A stretch of DNA of 21,516 bases from Hyphochytrium catenoides (lineage: Eukaryota > Sar > Hyphochytriomycetes > Hyphochytriales > Hyphochytriaceae): assembly GCA_900088475.1 (NCBI GenBank), contig FLMG01003580.1:10501-32016 (forward strand). The letters are read 5' to 3'. A model generated the notes under the pieces. It searched no databases, was not told the origin of the DNA, and worked only from the letters and a program-made list of their open reading frames with translations. The translations under genes and the position numbers were made by a program. This document shows positions 11,338 through 20,321 of the stretch, in pieces (position 1 is the first letter of the stretch; each line of letters opens with the position of its first letter).

Positions 11338-11752
11338 CCTCGGGCCTCAGTCTCAGATTTGCTCGGTCAGCCTCAGCCTCTGCCGCCTGCCCAGACTTAG
11401 ACACAGCGACAACGGAGAGGGGAGGCACGGCTGACTGCACCTATTCGGCGCAGCAGGAACAGTCAACCGCTACCCGGCATATCAACCTGTGCAGAAGACG
11501 GAAGACACGCAGCTAGAATGGTAGGGCCCAAGCAGGCAGGAGGCTCTCAACTACGCTAAGCACACATACAACCTAATGCTACGACAACCTAATCTTGGGG
11601 GCCAAGAGCCTCCTTCCTCCGCTTGACCCAGCTAGGGGCGGCAAGGAGAGCTCCCAGGCTAGTAATGTCAAGCGCCAGTTGTTCCCCCCAGCCAGAGGCT
11701 TACCATTGATCTGCATGCTCTCTCACGCTCATCCTGGTGAGCAACAGGAAAT
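11338..11752. other. degraded sequence after gag, nothing intact
   Basis: All frames are broken by stops within short distances. It probably derives from the same retroelement because it lies between the gag block and the second repeat copy, but I cannot align it to a pol domain. Confidence 0.4.
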
Positions 11753-12115
11753 ATCAAGAAAGGTGTAACCCATCATCAGTCATCCAAACACTTGTTTTCC
11801 GGAGCGACCGAGCCAGCCATGCGCGACGTGGCCGCATTTGTGACGTGTCTGTTCCTTGCTGGTCACTTTCAACTTATTACTGACAATTTTAGCCTCATCA
11901 TGCAGGGCCTAAGATCCCTTGACTTGCTCAACATTATTCACTTCTATAGAAGTACTAGCCAAGAGAAGACTGCTATGGCTTGATACCGTTTTAGTTGTCC
12001 AACTGAGCTATCCCTTCCCTCACGCGAACCAGTTCTACTCATCAGGGGCAGCTCCATACAATGTTCTATCGTTATGATCACATGTTCCTTTCCTTGACTA
12101 AGAGGTAGCCGTGCT
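11753..12115 (+). repeat. dispersed repeat, copy 2 (right of gag remnant)
   Basis: This is the longest copy and has three recognisable parts. 11753-11860 (AACCCATCATCAG...) matches 21266-21360. 11891-11982 matches 10239-10332 and carries the palindrome CTTCTATAGAAG at 11941-11952. 11971-12115 (CTATGGCTTGATACCGTTTT ... GACTAAGA) matches 21026-21140. The shared parts suggest one repeated element of at least 360 bp. CTTGACTAAGA recurs at about 12095 and 12168, a small internal duplication. Confidence 0.6.
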
Positions 12116-12582
12116 TCTCTGTTACCTACTGCTACGAAGCAGGAAAATATGTAGTTGACCCTAGCTCTTGACTAAGAAGTAAAAGTATCTGCGAAGAGAA
12201 GGGAAGAGACGGAGCTGATCATCCCGATTCTTCCCCCTCTTCAGCATTCAGTTGCAGGGGGAATTCAATCCACTGAAGTGATAATTGGGCATGGATCTGC
12301 TAGTGCTCGTACACAGTCTAGGAGAAAAGTCCGTAGTAGTTCAACGAAGGCGGCTGGGCCAACAACAAACATGATGTTGTCGGCTTACAAAGAGGAGAAG
12401 GCGACAGAGGTAGACAAGCTATCAGTCTACCAGCACAAAGCCGATTAGTCCCTTCTTCCTCTTCTTCTGTCTCATCATCACATTCACTTCTGTTTTTTCC
12501 TACAACTAGTAACACCGAGTATATGTTCTCCGACCAACAACCAACACCTACCGCCGGACAAAGCCATCTCCTCCCGTTAACC
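12116..12582 (+). promoter_or_regulatory. upstream region of gene A, conserved with gene B
   Basis: From about 12215 on, this DNA matches 18825-19277 upstream of gene B in scattered blocks kept in order: a GATTCTTCC-type pyrimidine run, CACGAAGG-like, GATGTTGTCGGCTT versus GATGCTGTCGGCTT, a long CT-rich stretch, CAACAACCAACACCT, and finally TAACCATGGT around the start codon. Conservation of a CT-rich stretch and of the start context argues that these are the promoters and 5' UTRs of the two paralogs. An in-frame ATG at 12523 would add 20 hydrophilic residues before the signal peptide and has no counterpart in gene B. Confidence 0.5.
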
Positions 12583-13308
12583 ATGGTCCTCACAGCACGG
12601 ATAGGACGCACAGCCATAGTGGCAGGACTGATGCTGAGCAGCTTGTCCTCTTCTATCGCTCTGGCCTCGCTTGCTACCTCGACAGCCACCGCTGCTGGTG
12701 ATGTTGCCTCTGTGGAGTCTGTCAGCGATCAGATGAGTATGTACGAGGATGAATCTCCTTTTCTGTCAATCAAGTCGGACTTCACGCCCGGCCCAGCAGC
12801 TGCATGGCGGATACTGTTATCCTCGAAACCACTTCTACCATCATCGTCGTCTTCCTCTGATGGTATCGTCGGCGGCTTAGGCCAGCAACAACAAGATCAC
12901 CAGGTGGCGCTGCTCGACGAACAAAACGATGAGCAGCTTGGCGGCAGCCGCAAGCAGATGGAGAGACCGGTAAACCTTATTGCCACCGACTTCCCAAGGG
13001 AACAATCTCCTCCTTCTGAGGAGAAGCCTCACGTTCGGCGTCTTCTGCGATCTCAACCACAAAGGAAAGTGGACTGTTCTCGCAATGGCCAAATCCAGTA
13101 TTGTGAAGAGACCATGGGGTATTTGTCAGCAGGCATTGTCGTGAAAGGGCCTGCTTATAGCCCACCAGGCACGAGATTTTGTCTCCGCAGCGATTCCCAC
13201 CACTATGCTATCAACTATCAAGCATCCTACCGAGTCACCTGCTCCAGTGGATCTCAGGGAACTATCAACTGTTGCACCGCAAAATTCACAATGCCTTACT
13301 CGCGTTGA
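12583..13308 (+). CDS. gene A: secreted cysteine-rich pre-pro-protein (novel family)
   Basis: 241 aa, function unknown. I chose the ATG at 12583 because paralog B starts at the same place within a shared TAACCATGGT context. Residues 1-28 form a signal peptide (MVLTARIGR, then a hydrophobic AIVAGLML core ending SIALAS), so the product should enter the secretory pathway. A Ser/Glu/Gln-rich, probably disordered pro-region follows, with FTPGPAA and PLLPSSSSSSDG blocks that B shares. A basic stretch (HVRRLLRS, then QRKVDC) precedes a compact C-terminal domain of about 80 residues with six cysteines: C165, one in QIQYC, one in TRFC, one in RVTC, and the pair NCC. Layout and basic site suggest processing to a disulfide-bonded small protein, which is inference. 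It resembles fungal and oomycete secreted cysteine-rich proteins in style only. Confidence 0.65.
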   Translation: MVLTARIGRTAIVAGLMLSSLSSSIALASLATSTATAAGDVASVESVSDQMSMYEDESPFLSIKSDFTPGPAAAWRILLSSKPLLPSSSSSSDGIVGGLGQQQQDHQVALLDEQNDEQLGGSRKQMERPVNLIATDFPREQSPPSEEKPHVRRLLRSQPQRKVDCSRNGQIQYCEETMGYLSAGIVVKGPAYSPPGTRFCLRSDSHHYAINYQASYRVTCSSGSQGTINCCTAKFTMPYSR

Positions 13309-14305
13309 GGTTCTCGAGGGTGTACGAACCTTCATGACAAGAAGGAAACGAGTGGAGCTGGCGGCAGCGATAGGTGCAGTCCCTAGAGCTTGTATAGGAA
13401 GAACGGTAGAGTAGTCCAACACATGAGGTCAGGATAGCGCTGGATCAGAGATGAATAGTTAGGTCTGCCGCAGGCTCAATAAGGTCATAGATGTGCTGCT
13501 CTCCTGAGACAGCGCATCCAGCCGACAATAACTTCCAGCAGTACGTAGAACCTCCACACACTCCGCCTTCTCGACGGACCCCATTGACCCACAAACAAGC
13601 CCTTGCCCGAAGCAACCGATAGCCCAGCAAGGATCAATAAATAAAAATGATATGACGTCCATAGCGAAGAGCAGACGCGACTCTGTTCATCATGAGCGAA
13701 AGAAGGACAAAGTCCTTTCATTCCTTTGGGCCCAAAATAGCAGCTGCTTTCCCAGTGCAGTCTAACCTCTTTCTCTCCGTCTGGAGAGCTTTCGTCCACG
13801 TGCCAGCGCCCGTTAACCGAGGCACTGGTGGAAGGGTGAGCGCTCGGAAGAAGCAAGGATCACAGGCTGCTTCTTCCACTGGGCCAATTGCTCCACCCGC
13901 CCTGCACCAGAGTACTGGCAGTTAGGATACCAAGACAACTTAGAGCTCTTTCTATAGAAGCATATCAAAGAGGCGATGGGTACTACGAAGTACACTTAAG
14001 GAAAAGGAGCAGAAGTTATCGCCCGACACCTTATCCTTTCCTTTCTTATTTGGCGGTCTCCTTCATACTTTGACGCTTAAACCTTGCCTCCTGTGCCTTT
14101 TGGATGTACCATTCTGCAAGCTTCTGGAGGCAGGACATTTGATACCTTCTTTATTGCAAGGCTTAAGAGTGATGCTATCTCTCTCTCTGTCCCTTTCGGA
14201 CAAACAGCGCCTAAAAGAGATGTCCATATACCTTCCAGCTCCTCAAAGTTCTCTCTCTTCCCAATTCTTGAAAGATACGCGAGAGACAGAGGCGATGGAA
14301 GAGGA
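13309..14305. other. spacer between gene A and the cyclase 3' end
   Basis: The first 100 bp or so, after the stop of gene A, still align in blocks with DNA after gene B (TACGAACCT...CATGRCAGAA, GGCGGCAGCG-like), so the duplication runs past the coding end. At 13949-13960 TTTCTATAGAAG resembles the palindrome of the dispersed repeat and may be a worn copy. The rest should hold the 3' UTR of the cyclase on the minus strand. I see no other gene. Confidence 0.5.
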
Positions 14306-17300
14306 CTATAGCAGCTCCGGATCACCGAACTCAGCAGCGAAGCGTCCCAACGCCCAGACAGGGAACACATTCCTATAGGAGGTGTAGGTAATCCCGCTGG
14401 TGCGGTTGAACACTCCGCTCACACTCTCCTGAGACCAATCTCCAGTCTTCTCCTGCCTCTGAATAAGAAACCTTGCACCCTTTTTCAGCACCTCTTTCTC
14501 TTCCTCTGTCTTCCCCCATCCACCAGCAAGAAGGCCTAGAAGTGCCCAAGAGGTCTGGACAACTTGGCTTCCCTCCCTGTTGTTCTCGGTGTACTTCTTG
14601 TCAAGGCAAGACAAGAAGCTTTCTCCCCAGCCTCCATCCTCTCTCTGCTTGGAGGCAAGGAAAGCGCAGGCTTTAGAGATAGCACGGGAGCTTTCCCTTT
14701 GCTCTCCGGCAGCCTTTAGGCCCTCGATACCGAACCAGGTGCCGTAAGTGAAGCAGCAGCCCCAGCTGCCGTACCAGCTCCCATCCTTTCGCTGAATGCT
14801 TTGGATGAACTTCTGCCCGTTCTTGATCGCCCTCATTATCTCCTTTTGGCGATGCTCAGGGAATTGCTTTTGGAAGCTCTAAGAGTATTGAAAGAGGGAG
14901 AGAGAGAGAGAGAGAAAGGGCAGAGATAACGGCAAAAGGTGAGATCTGCGACGGATGGAGAAGTGGATGACCACAATGGAGCAGCACAATAAAGAGGAAA
15001 ATTAGAGAGAAAGAAAGAAAGAGAACAGACTTACCACCAACGCAGTCAAGACTGCAGAGGTGCACTCCACATAAGAGTAGTCGATCATGATATCGCCAAA
15101 CACCTCGGAAGGGTTCAGCAGCTCATACCAACGCCATCCTCGCGTGAGTTCGTAGGTTGCCCATCCGCCGTCATCGTTCTGGAAGGAAAGCAGTAGATGC
15201 ACAGAGTCGAAGAGACGCTCGGCGTTGATCTTGTTGGAGATCTTAGGATTCTCCTAGAGAAGGGTGGAAAGGAGGTCAGTCTTAGGTGTAGAGAGCCGCG
15301 TTAGAGACCGCTGAGGGGGATATGCACGGCTGCCAATATTCTAACATCCGACGGGAAGGGATTTAGAGAGGAAAGAGACTGGATCTCAAGGATCTTGAGC
15401 GCTCTATGCCTTCTATCTCCTCCTTTCTCTCCCTTCCTGTCTGGTTTCTTGGCTCTTTGTTTCCCTTACCATTTGCAATAGCACAGCCTTGAGTCCCTCG
15501 GCAGTGCAGTCAGAGATGGGCCAGCCGTGGGCATTGGTGCTGAAAGGCCACCCGCCCTTTGAGATGTGCCTGAACGAGAGAAGAATGAACAGACAGAATA
15601 TCCTTAGAGACTTAGCAATGATTAGGAGCAACAATATATGCTACTCTTTAGGGATTCGGGCAAGATAAGGGAGGAGGAGGGTCCACACCATCGTACCGGA
15701 AATACTTCTCCCTGTCGGGTACATCTTCTCTGATCTGCGTAACATCCACAAAGTCGTGGGCCCTTTGTAGACACTGAGTGAACTCCTCCTGCAATCCCGT
15801 CTCATAGATAGCTTGGATGGCAAAAGCGGTGTCCCAAAGCTACGCCAAGAGAGAGAAAGATGTGAGGATGACGCAGCAGAGTAATCGGGCCGAAGCAAGA
15901 AGCCAAGGAACGGTCTAGCCTTAAGTAAGAGGCTCCGTTCGAAGTTAAAGAAAGGGCAACCCCAGCTTGCAGTGGCCTATCACACTTCCCCCACGGCTCT
16001 GGCTTTGATAAGACCCCACTTCTTCTCTGCCTGTCCGCTTACCTGGCTCCCATTGTACCCTTGCATCTTGACTCCGTCCTCGGCCATCCAAATGTAGTCC
16101 TCGAGCCTCTTGACATGCTTCTTCACCGCCTCTCCTTCAGGGTTTTCCGCCCACACGGCCACGAGGTTTAGCATCTTATTGACAGGCCCAATGTCCACAT
16201 AGTTCGTCTGTTCATCTTCGGCATGGATGTAGTCTATGGCAAAGCGAAGCCCAGCAGAACGTAGGAGGGAGACAGAAGAGGAAAAAGGGGAGCGTTCGTA
16301 GATCGCTAGGATCTCATTAAGAAGACGCATGGGCAGAGAGAGAGAAGCGTAAGCATCGATGTCGCTCACTGGAGCAGTCCTGAAAGTTTGCCAATTGATC
16401 TCCTCATACTTCTCAACGTAAAGTTCTTCTCTTAGTGCCGTAGTCAGTGGACAGAGCGGACGGGTCACTCTCTTTCCATAGATGTAAGACATAGGAAGAT
16501 AGACCATGCGACAGTGACACCAGAGACGGCCAGGATGGAAAGGGAACCAGTACGGAAGCATCCACAGCTCGGGAGGAATAGAGTTTATCCCTCGCCAGTC
16601 ATAAACACCGAGGATCGCCAGCCAGAATTTGGCCCAGGAGGCGGTAGAACCTGCTCCACCATGCTCCTTGATAAAGAGCCGAGCCGTGACGATGTACTCT
16701 TCTTCACTGCTCTCCCCCAACAAGCGCAGAGCCACATAGTTCAGCACCGAGCCAAACATGGTACTTGCACCCTCGATGTGAGTGCCCCAGCCGCCGTCTT
16801 CTTGCTGATGATTGCGCAGATAAGCCACCATTCCGCGCTTTTTGAGCTCGGAGATCTCAACCCCGCATACGAAGCAGGCAATGACGAAACCTGGCAGGAG
16901 GAACATTGGACCTCCGTAGTCTCCAGCCCAGAATCCATCGTCCGTCTGCAGCGTCTGGTAGTAAGCAACACCTTTCCTCGCTGCATCTAGTGCTGTCTTA
17001 GGTCGCGGAGCTTCGGCATTTGGCGCTTCGAAGATGCTCCGAGACTGAGCCCACGTCCTGAAGAGCTTATCACCAGCGTTAGGATTCCTGGAAGGATCAA
17101 AAGTAGAGAAAAGAGAGCGCATGGTTTCCATGTCGAGCAGTCCTTCTTCTCCCTCCGTCCATATCTGTCGTCCAACAGGCTCTCCAGTGAGATTTGGAAG
17201 CTTTTTTCCTGAGAAGGACTTCTCGGTAACTTCGTGAGAACGCTTTCCAATGGCAGGATGGCCGACAACAGAGGGCACAGCGGCAGGTCTGGAGCTCCAT

Positions 17301-17527
17301 TTGGCCAGTCTTGTCGTTGTTTCTCTTGGACCTCCAGGAGAAGAGCGCGGTTCCAGATTCATGAGAATGAGAGGACAAAGCAGAGCGAGAAGGATGGTGG
17401 AGATGAGGATGGCGAGGAAGTGATCGGCGCAAAGGACCGAGAGATAAGCAAATAGATCCTGCAGCATTGTCCGGCAGGTCTCCGAGAAAACGATGAAAGA
17501 GACGGAAAGGAAGATGGCAGCTGCCAT
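14306..17527 (-). CDS. CAS1: oxidosqualene cyclase, predicted cycloartenol synthase (5 exons)
   Basis: Cyclises 2,3-oxidosqualene, the first cyclic step of sterol synthesis, at the ER membrane. Coding exons, in transcription order: 17527-16043, 15839-15697, 15569-15470, 15253-15035, 14878-14306. They give 839 aa in phase, with GT-AG introns of 127-216 bp. Motifs: GRQIW at 119; QW repeats such as QTDDGFW (194), QQEDGGW (241), QNDDGGW (601), QRKDGSW (678) and QREDGGW (727); [14 protein letters not shown] at 335; catalytic Asp in SDCTAE (D563); [17 protein letters not shown] near the C-terminus. Product type: Y491 in MQGYNGSQ, H557 and I561 in [12 protein letters not shown] match the cycloartenol-synthase set (Arabidopsis Y410, H477, I481), whereas lanosterol synthases differ there. 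The protein is about 80 residues longer than usual at the N-terminus, with hydrophobic segments at 1-16 and 36-57. Starting at Met56 (codon 17362-17360) would give 784 aa without them. All catalytic parts look intact. Confidence 0.95.
14895..14925 (+). repeat. short GA microsatellite in cyclase intron 4
   Basis: A GAGGGAGAGAGAGAG-type run lies inside the last intron (14879-15034), so the sense strand carries a CT-rich tract near the 3' splice site, where it can serve as the polypyrimidine tract. Confidence 0.8.
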
Positions 17528-17835
17528 TGCTCCTTCTCAATCAGTTGGCAACAGGGCCAATGTAATCTTCTCCTCGCCTTTCTTCCGTCTTGATCTTTGT
17601 CTTTTCTTCTCTAGGTAATACCTTAGATCTCGATGTCTGGGGCCACGAAGATTTGGCAATGAAGAGTCTCAAAGACTGGCAATGAAAATCTTCGGTGACG
17701 AAGAGAATGTTGGGCTGCAGGCTCTAGAGTCTCTGTCCAAAAAAAGTCATTGAAAGTGAAAGCTTGGTCCCAAGTCCGAGCTTTTAGAGGCATCCCAAAG
17801 CAAGAATAGGGAGACAGAAAGATAGAAGAGAAAGG
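17528..17835 (-). promoter_or_regulatory. CAS1: presumed cyclase promoter and 5' UTR
   Basis: About 300 bp between the cyclase start codon and the upstream GA tract, with no competing gene. The same motif appears twice, at 17647-17670 and 17675-17700 (KGGCAATGAARA...CT; GACTGGCAATGAAAATCTTC), as a short imperfect direct repeat. I do not recognise a sterol-responsive element. Confidence 0.35.
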
Positions 17836-17986
17836 GCAGAATAGGAGGAGGGCGAGAGAGAGAAAGAGAGAGAGAACGAGAAAGAGAGAGAGAACGAAAG
17901 GAGAGAGAGAGAGAAAGACAGAGACACAAGAGAGACAAAGAGAGACACGCGAGAGACAGAGAGAGAGAGAGAGAGAGAGACAGAGA

Positions 17987-18030
<44 letters not shown>
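17836..18030 (+). repeat. GA/GACA microsatellite upstream of the cyclase
   Basis: Nearly 200 bases of (GA)n with GAAA, GACA and ACGAG interruptions; the purest block is 17988-18028. It starts about 310 bp upstream of the cyclase start codon, on the strand opposite to its sense strand. The Ser/Leu-rich minus-strand reading frame across it is a repeat artefact. Confidence 0.9.
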
Positions 18031-18032
<2 letters not shown>

Positions 18033-18824
18033 CAGAGGAGACTCCTATTGATTACTGAACGAGAAGAGGAACAGATCTGATATTGATAACCAAGGTAGGT
18101 GGTTGTTGATTTGTTGATACAACTGTATCGTGGGAGCTGCAATGAGGAGTTGTACATGTGAACTACTACAACGCACAACTGTTTTATGCACTGTCATGGC
18201 TTCGACTCAAGCTCTCTCGCGTTGTTCAGAGCAGACTCTTTATAATATTACGCTGTGTTCTACTGTAGGCAGAACTCATCATCATCAGGCCTCAGAGTAG
18301 TCAAGAGTCATGACGGGGCCAAGGTCCCAAGGCGGCGGGAGAAAACGTGTCAACAACAAGCGCCTTCTTCTGTACTACGCTGTCTGAGTGCATCTGGTGC
18401 TGCTGCTGGCCATTAGCGACTGTCGGCTCTGCCAGTAGGGAACATATGGGAGGAAAGGAGGAAAAGGATAGGCAAGACGGGCTCATACGTTCCCGTACCG
18501 GACCAGTAGACTGGAAGAGTTGCTACAGGGCTGACGTCCTTGCTTAGCAGACACTTTATTGAAGTGAAGGACTATGCAGCAGAGGGGATTACTTGGTCGA
18601 GGAGTGACTGAGAAAGCCTGCCAAGACACGACCGTGGCCTGCCATCAGCTGGTGTCAAGCTCAGGGGGCGCATTGGTTCCTTTTCTGTTCTTGGCTGGTT
18701 GAGATAGGAAAGCTGCGCTCACCCTCTCACGAATTTCCCCAATACTAGTTGGCTATAGCAGAATCTAGGAGTAATATATACTGGCTGGCCATTGCGGAGA
18801 GAGAAGGGGAGCAGGCATGGTAAT
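18031..18824. other. non-coding stretch, nothing recognised
   Basis: No coding sequence, RNA gene or clear repeat that I can support. The 66-codon + frame at 18347-18547 has no matching features and no counterpart near gene A. Confidence 0.4.
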
Positions 18825-19277
18825 CCTGATTCTTCTTCTCCTCTTACTGCATCCCCTACTGTAGTTGCAAAAGATTGTTAGTCGTAGCAGTAGGAGGAGG
18901 GTGAAACATAATGCAACACGCTATTATAAAGCTGATAAACCGTGGACCTGAGAAGTAAGAAGTATCATGGCTCTCGAGTGCTAGGGCTCCTACCATTCTA
19001 GTAGAGAGGAAGGCAGCACGAAGGCTGCACCACCAGAGATGATGCTGTCGGCTTGCAGGAGGAGGAGGAGGCGAGAGTAGTAGTGGTTATGCTATGACTG
19101 ATCAACAAAAAAGAACGGTAGTCGCTCCTTCCTCGTCTATTCTTCTTCTAATTCCCCACCATCGTCATACTCACTTCTCTTTTTTCCACCATCGGCAACA
19201 ACGAGCGTTCTCCCATCAACAACCAACACCTGACCGACTGGCGCAAAGCAAAGCTCTACAACCTCCTCCAGCTAACC
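18825..19277 (+). promoter_or_regulatory. upstream region of gene B, duplicated with that of gene A
   Basis: Block-wise match to 12215-12582, including GATGCTGTCGGCTTG (19040 area), a CT-rich run at about 19120-19195, CAACAACCAACACCT (19217 area) and TAACCATGGT at the start codon. It is more GAG/GGA-rich than the A copy. Indels separate the blocks, so the duplication is not recent. Confidence 0.5.
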
Positions 19278-19943
19278 ATGGTCGTTTCAACACTGACAAT
19301 AGTCCTCCGCACAGCCGTATTGGCAGGAATGATGCTATTTAGCTTGTCCCCTTCTTCCGCTCTGCCCGAGAGGACCTCGGCTGGTGTTGTCGCCTTTGCG
19401 GAGTCGGCCAGTGATGAGATGATGCGTATATACCAGGACGATTCTGACTCTCTGACAATAGAATCGGAGTTCACCCCCGGCCCAGCAGCAGAACGGATGC
19501 TTTCCTCCTCCTCAGAACCACTTCTACCATCGTCGTCCTCCTCCTCTGACGGTACGGTAGGAGGCTTGAGCCAGGATTATGGTCGGGAACGGGCGTTGAG
19601 GAACCAACAAGATTATAATGAGCAGCTTGAGGAGGGCAGCGGCGGCCACAATCAGAGGGAGGGAACGGAGGAGGACCTAAGTTTCGCGCTTCAAAAGGAG
19701 CAAACTCTTCCTCCTCAACTATCTAGGAGCCGTCTTCGGCGACTTCAAGCAGGAAGGAAAGTGGACTGTTCTCTTGGTGGCCAAATCAAGTATTGTCGTA
19801 GATATGGTCTCGTGGGCGTGAGATATCATCAGAAGAATTATTGTTACATGCCTCCTAATTACCTTTTCCCTACTAACGTTCTCGCATAGTTCACTGTCAC
19901 CTGCTCAAGCGAGTCCCAGGGTGTTGTCAACTGTTGCAATTAG
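19278..19943 (+). CDS. gene B: diverged paralog of gene A, stop or intron near the 3' end
   Basis: Function unknown. Residues 1-28 form a signal peptide (MVVSTLTIVLRTAVLAGMML...SSALP). The FTPGPAAERML and PLLPSSSSSSDGTVGGL blocks are shared with A. A Gln/Glu/Gly-rich pro-region follows, then basic RSRLRRLQAGRKVDC, placing C164 one residue from its equivalent in A. The genomic frame stops at TAG 19887-19889 (203 aa), yet the same frame continues past it with FTVTCSSESQGVVNCCN and a stop at 19941-19943, clearly matching YRVTCSSGSQGTINCC of A. Either B is a pseudogene truncated before its last three cysteines, or the TAG is a 3' splice site. A 72-bp intron 19818-19889 has donor GTGAGA, branch-like TACTAAC and acceptor GCATAG, in phase 0, and would restore the C-terminus. 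Spliced, it would encode about 197 aa with five cysteines. Confidence 0.6.
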
Positions 19944-20321
19944 TAGAATCTGTGGGGTCTCGATGATGTACTTCTACGAACCTCCATGGCAGAAAGGAAG
20001 AGAATAGAATAGGCAGCAGCGGCAGCTGAAGTGCTTGTAGTATATACCTACCTCTATAGAAAAAAAAATCACAAAGATTGCCGTGTACGTTCCTTGCTCT
20101 TTGAATCGACTGATTTTATCACCTCTGGGAGATGTCTCCCAGTCCTCTCGCGGCTGACCGGATGGAGGAAAGCAAGAGCTCTCACGAAAGCCAGTCACCG
20201 CGTCTGACGCGCCCTTTGCTGTGTAGAGTACTGTCCCCTTCTTCCAGGCGCCGCCTTCCTCCTCTCCTTATCCTCCCTCGACGGCGGCTGATGATGATGA
20301 AGGGGAGCCTGGCGCCGCCGA
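19944..20321. other. spacer after gene B
   Basis: The first 100 bp align in blocks with DNA after gene A, so they belong to the duplication. Beyond about 20130 the DNA becomes richer in GC and codon-like in several frames (a + frame from ATG 20132, and another reading AADDDEGEPG at about 20290), but none has family features. It may be the 5' part of the gene suggested at 20322-20966. Confidence 0.35.

Noticed and set aside
12583-13308. RXLR-type effector motif (RLLR) in gene A
   Set aside because: It lies about 150 residues in, far from the signal peptide, and gene B does not keep it; it fits a basic processing site better.
16514-16990. 158-codon plus-strand frame
   Set aside because: It lies antisense to the first cyclase exon, whose minus-strand product has clear family motifs.
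17747-18178. Minus-strand 143-codon Ser/Leu-rich frame
   Set aside because: It covers the second GA tract; a repeat artefact.
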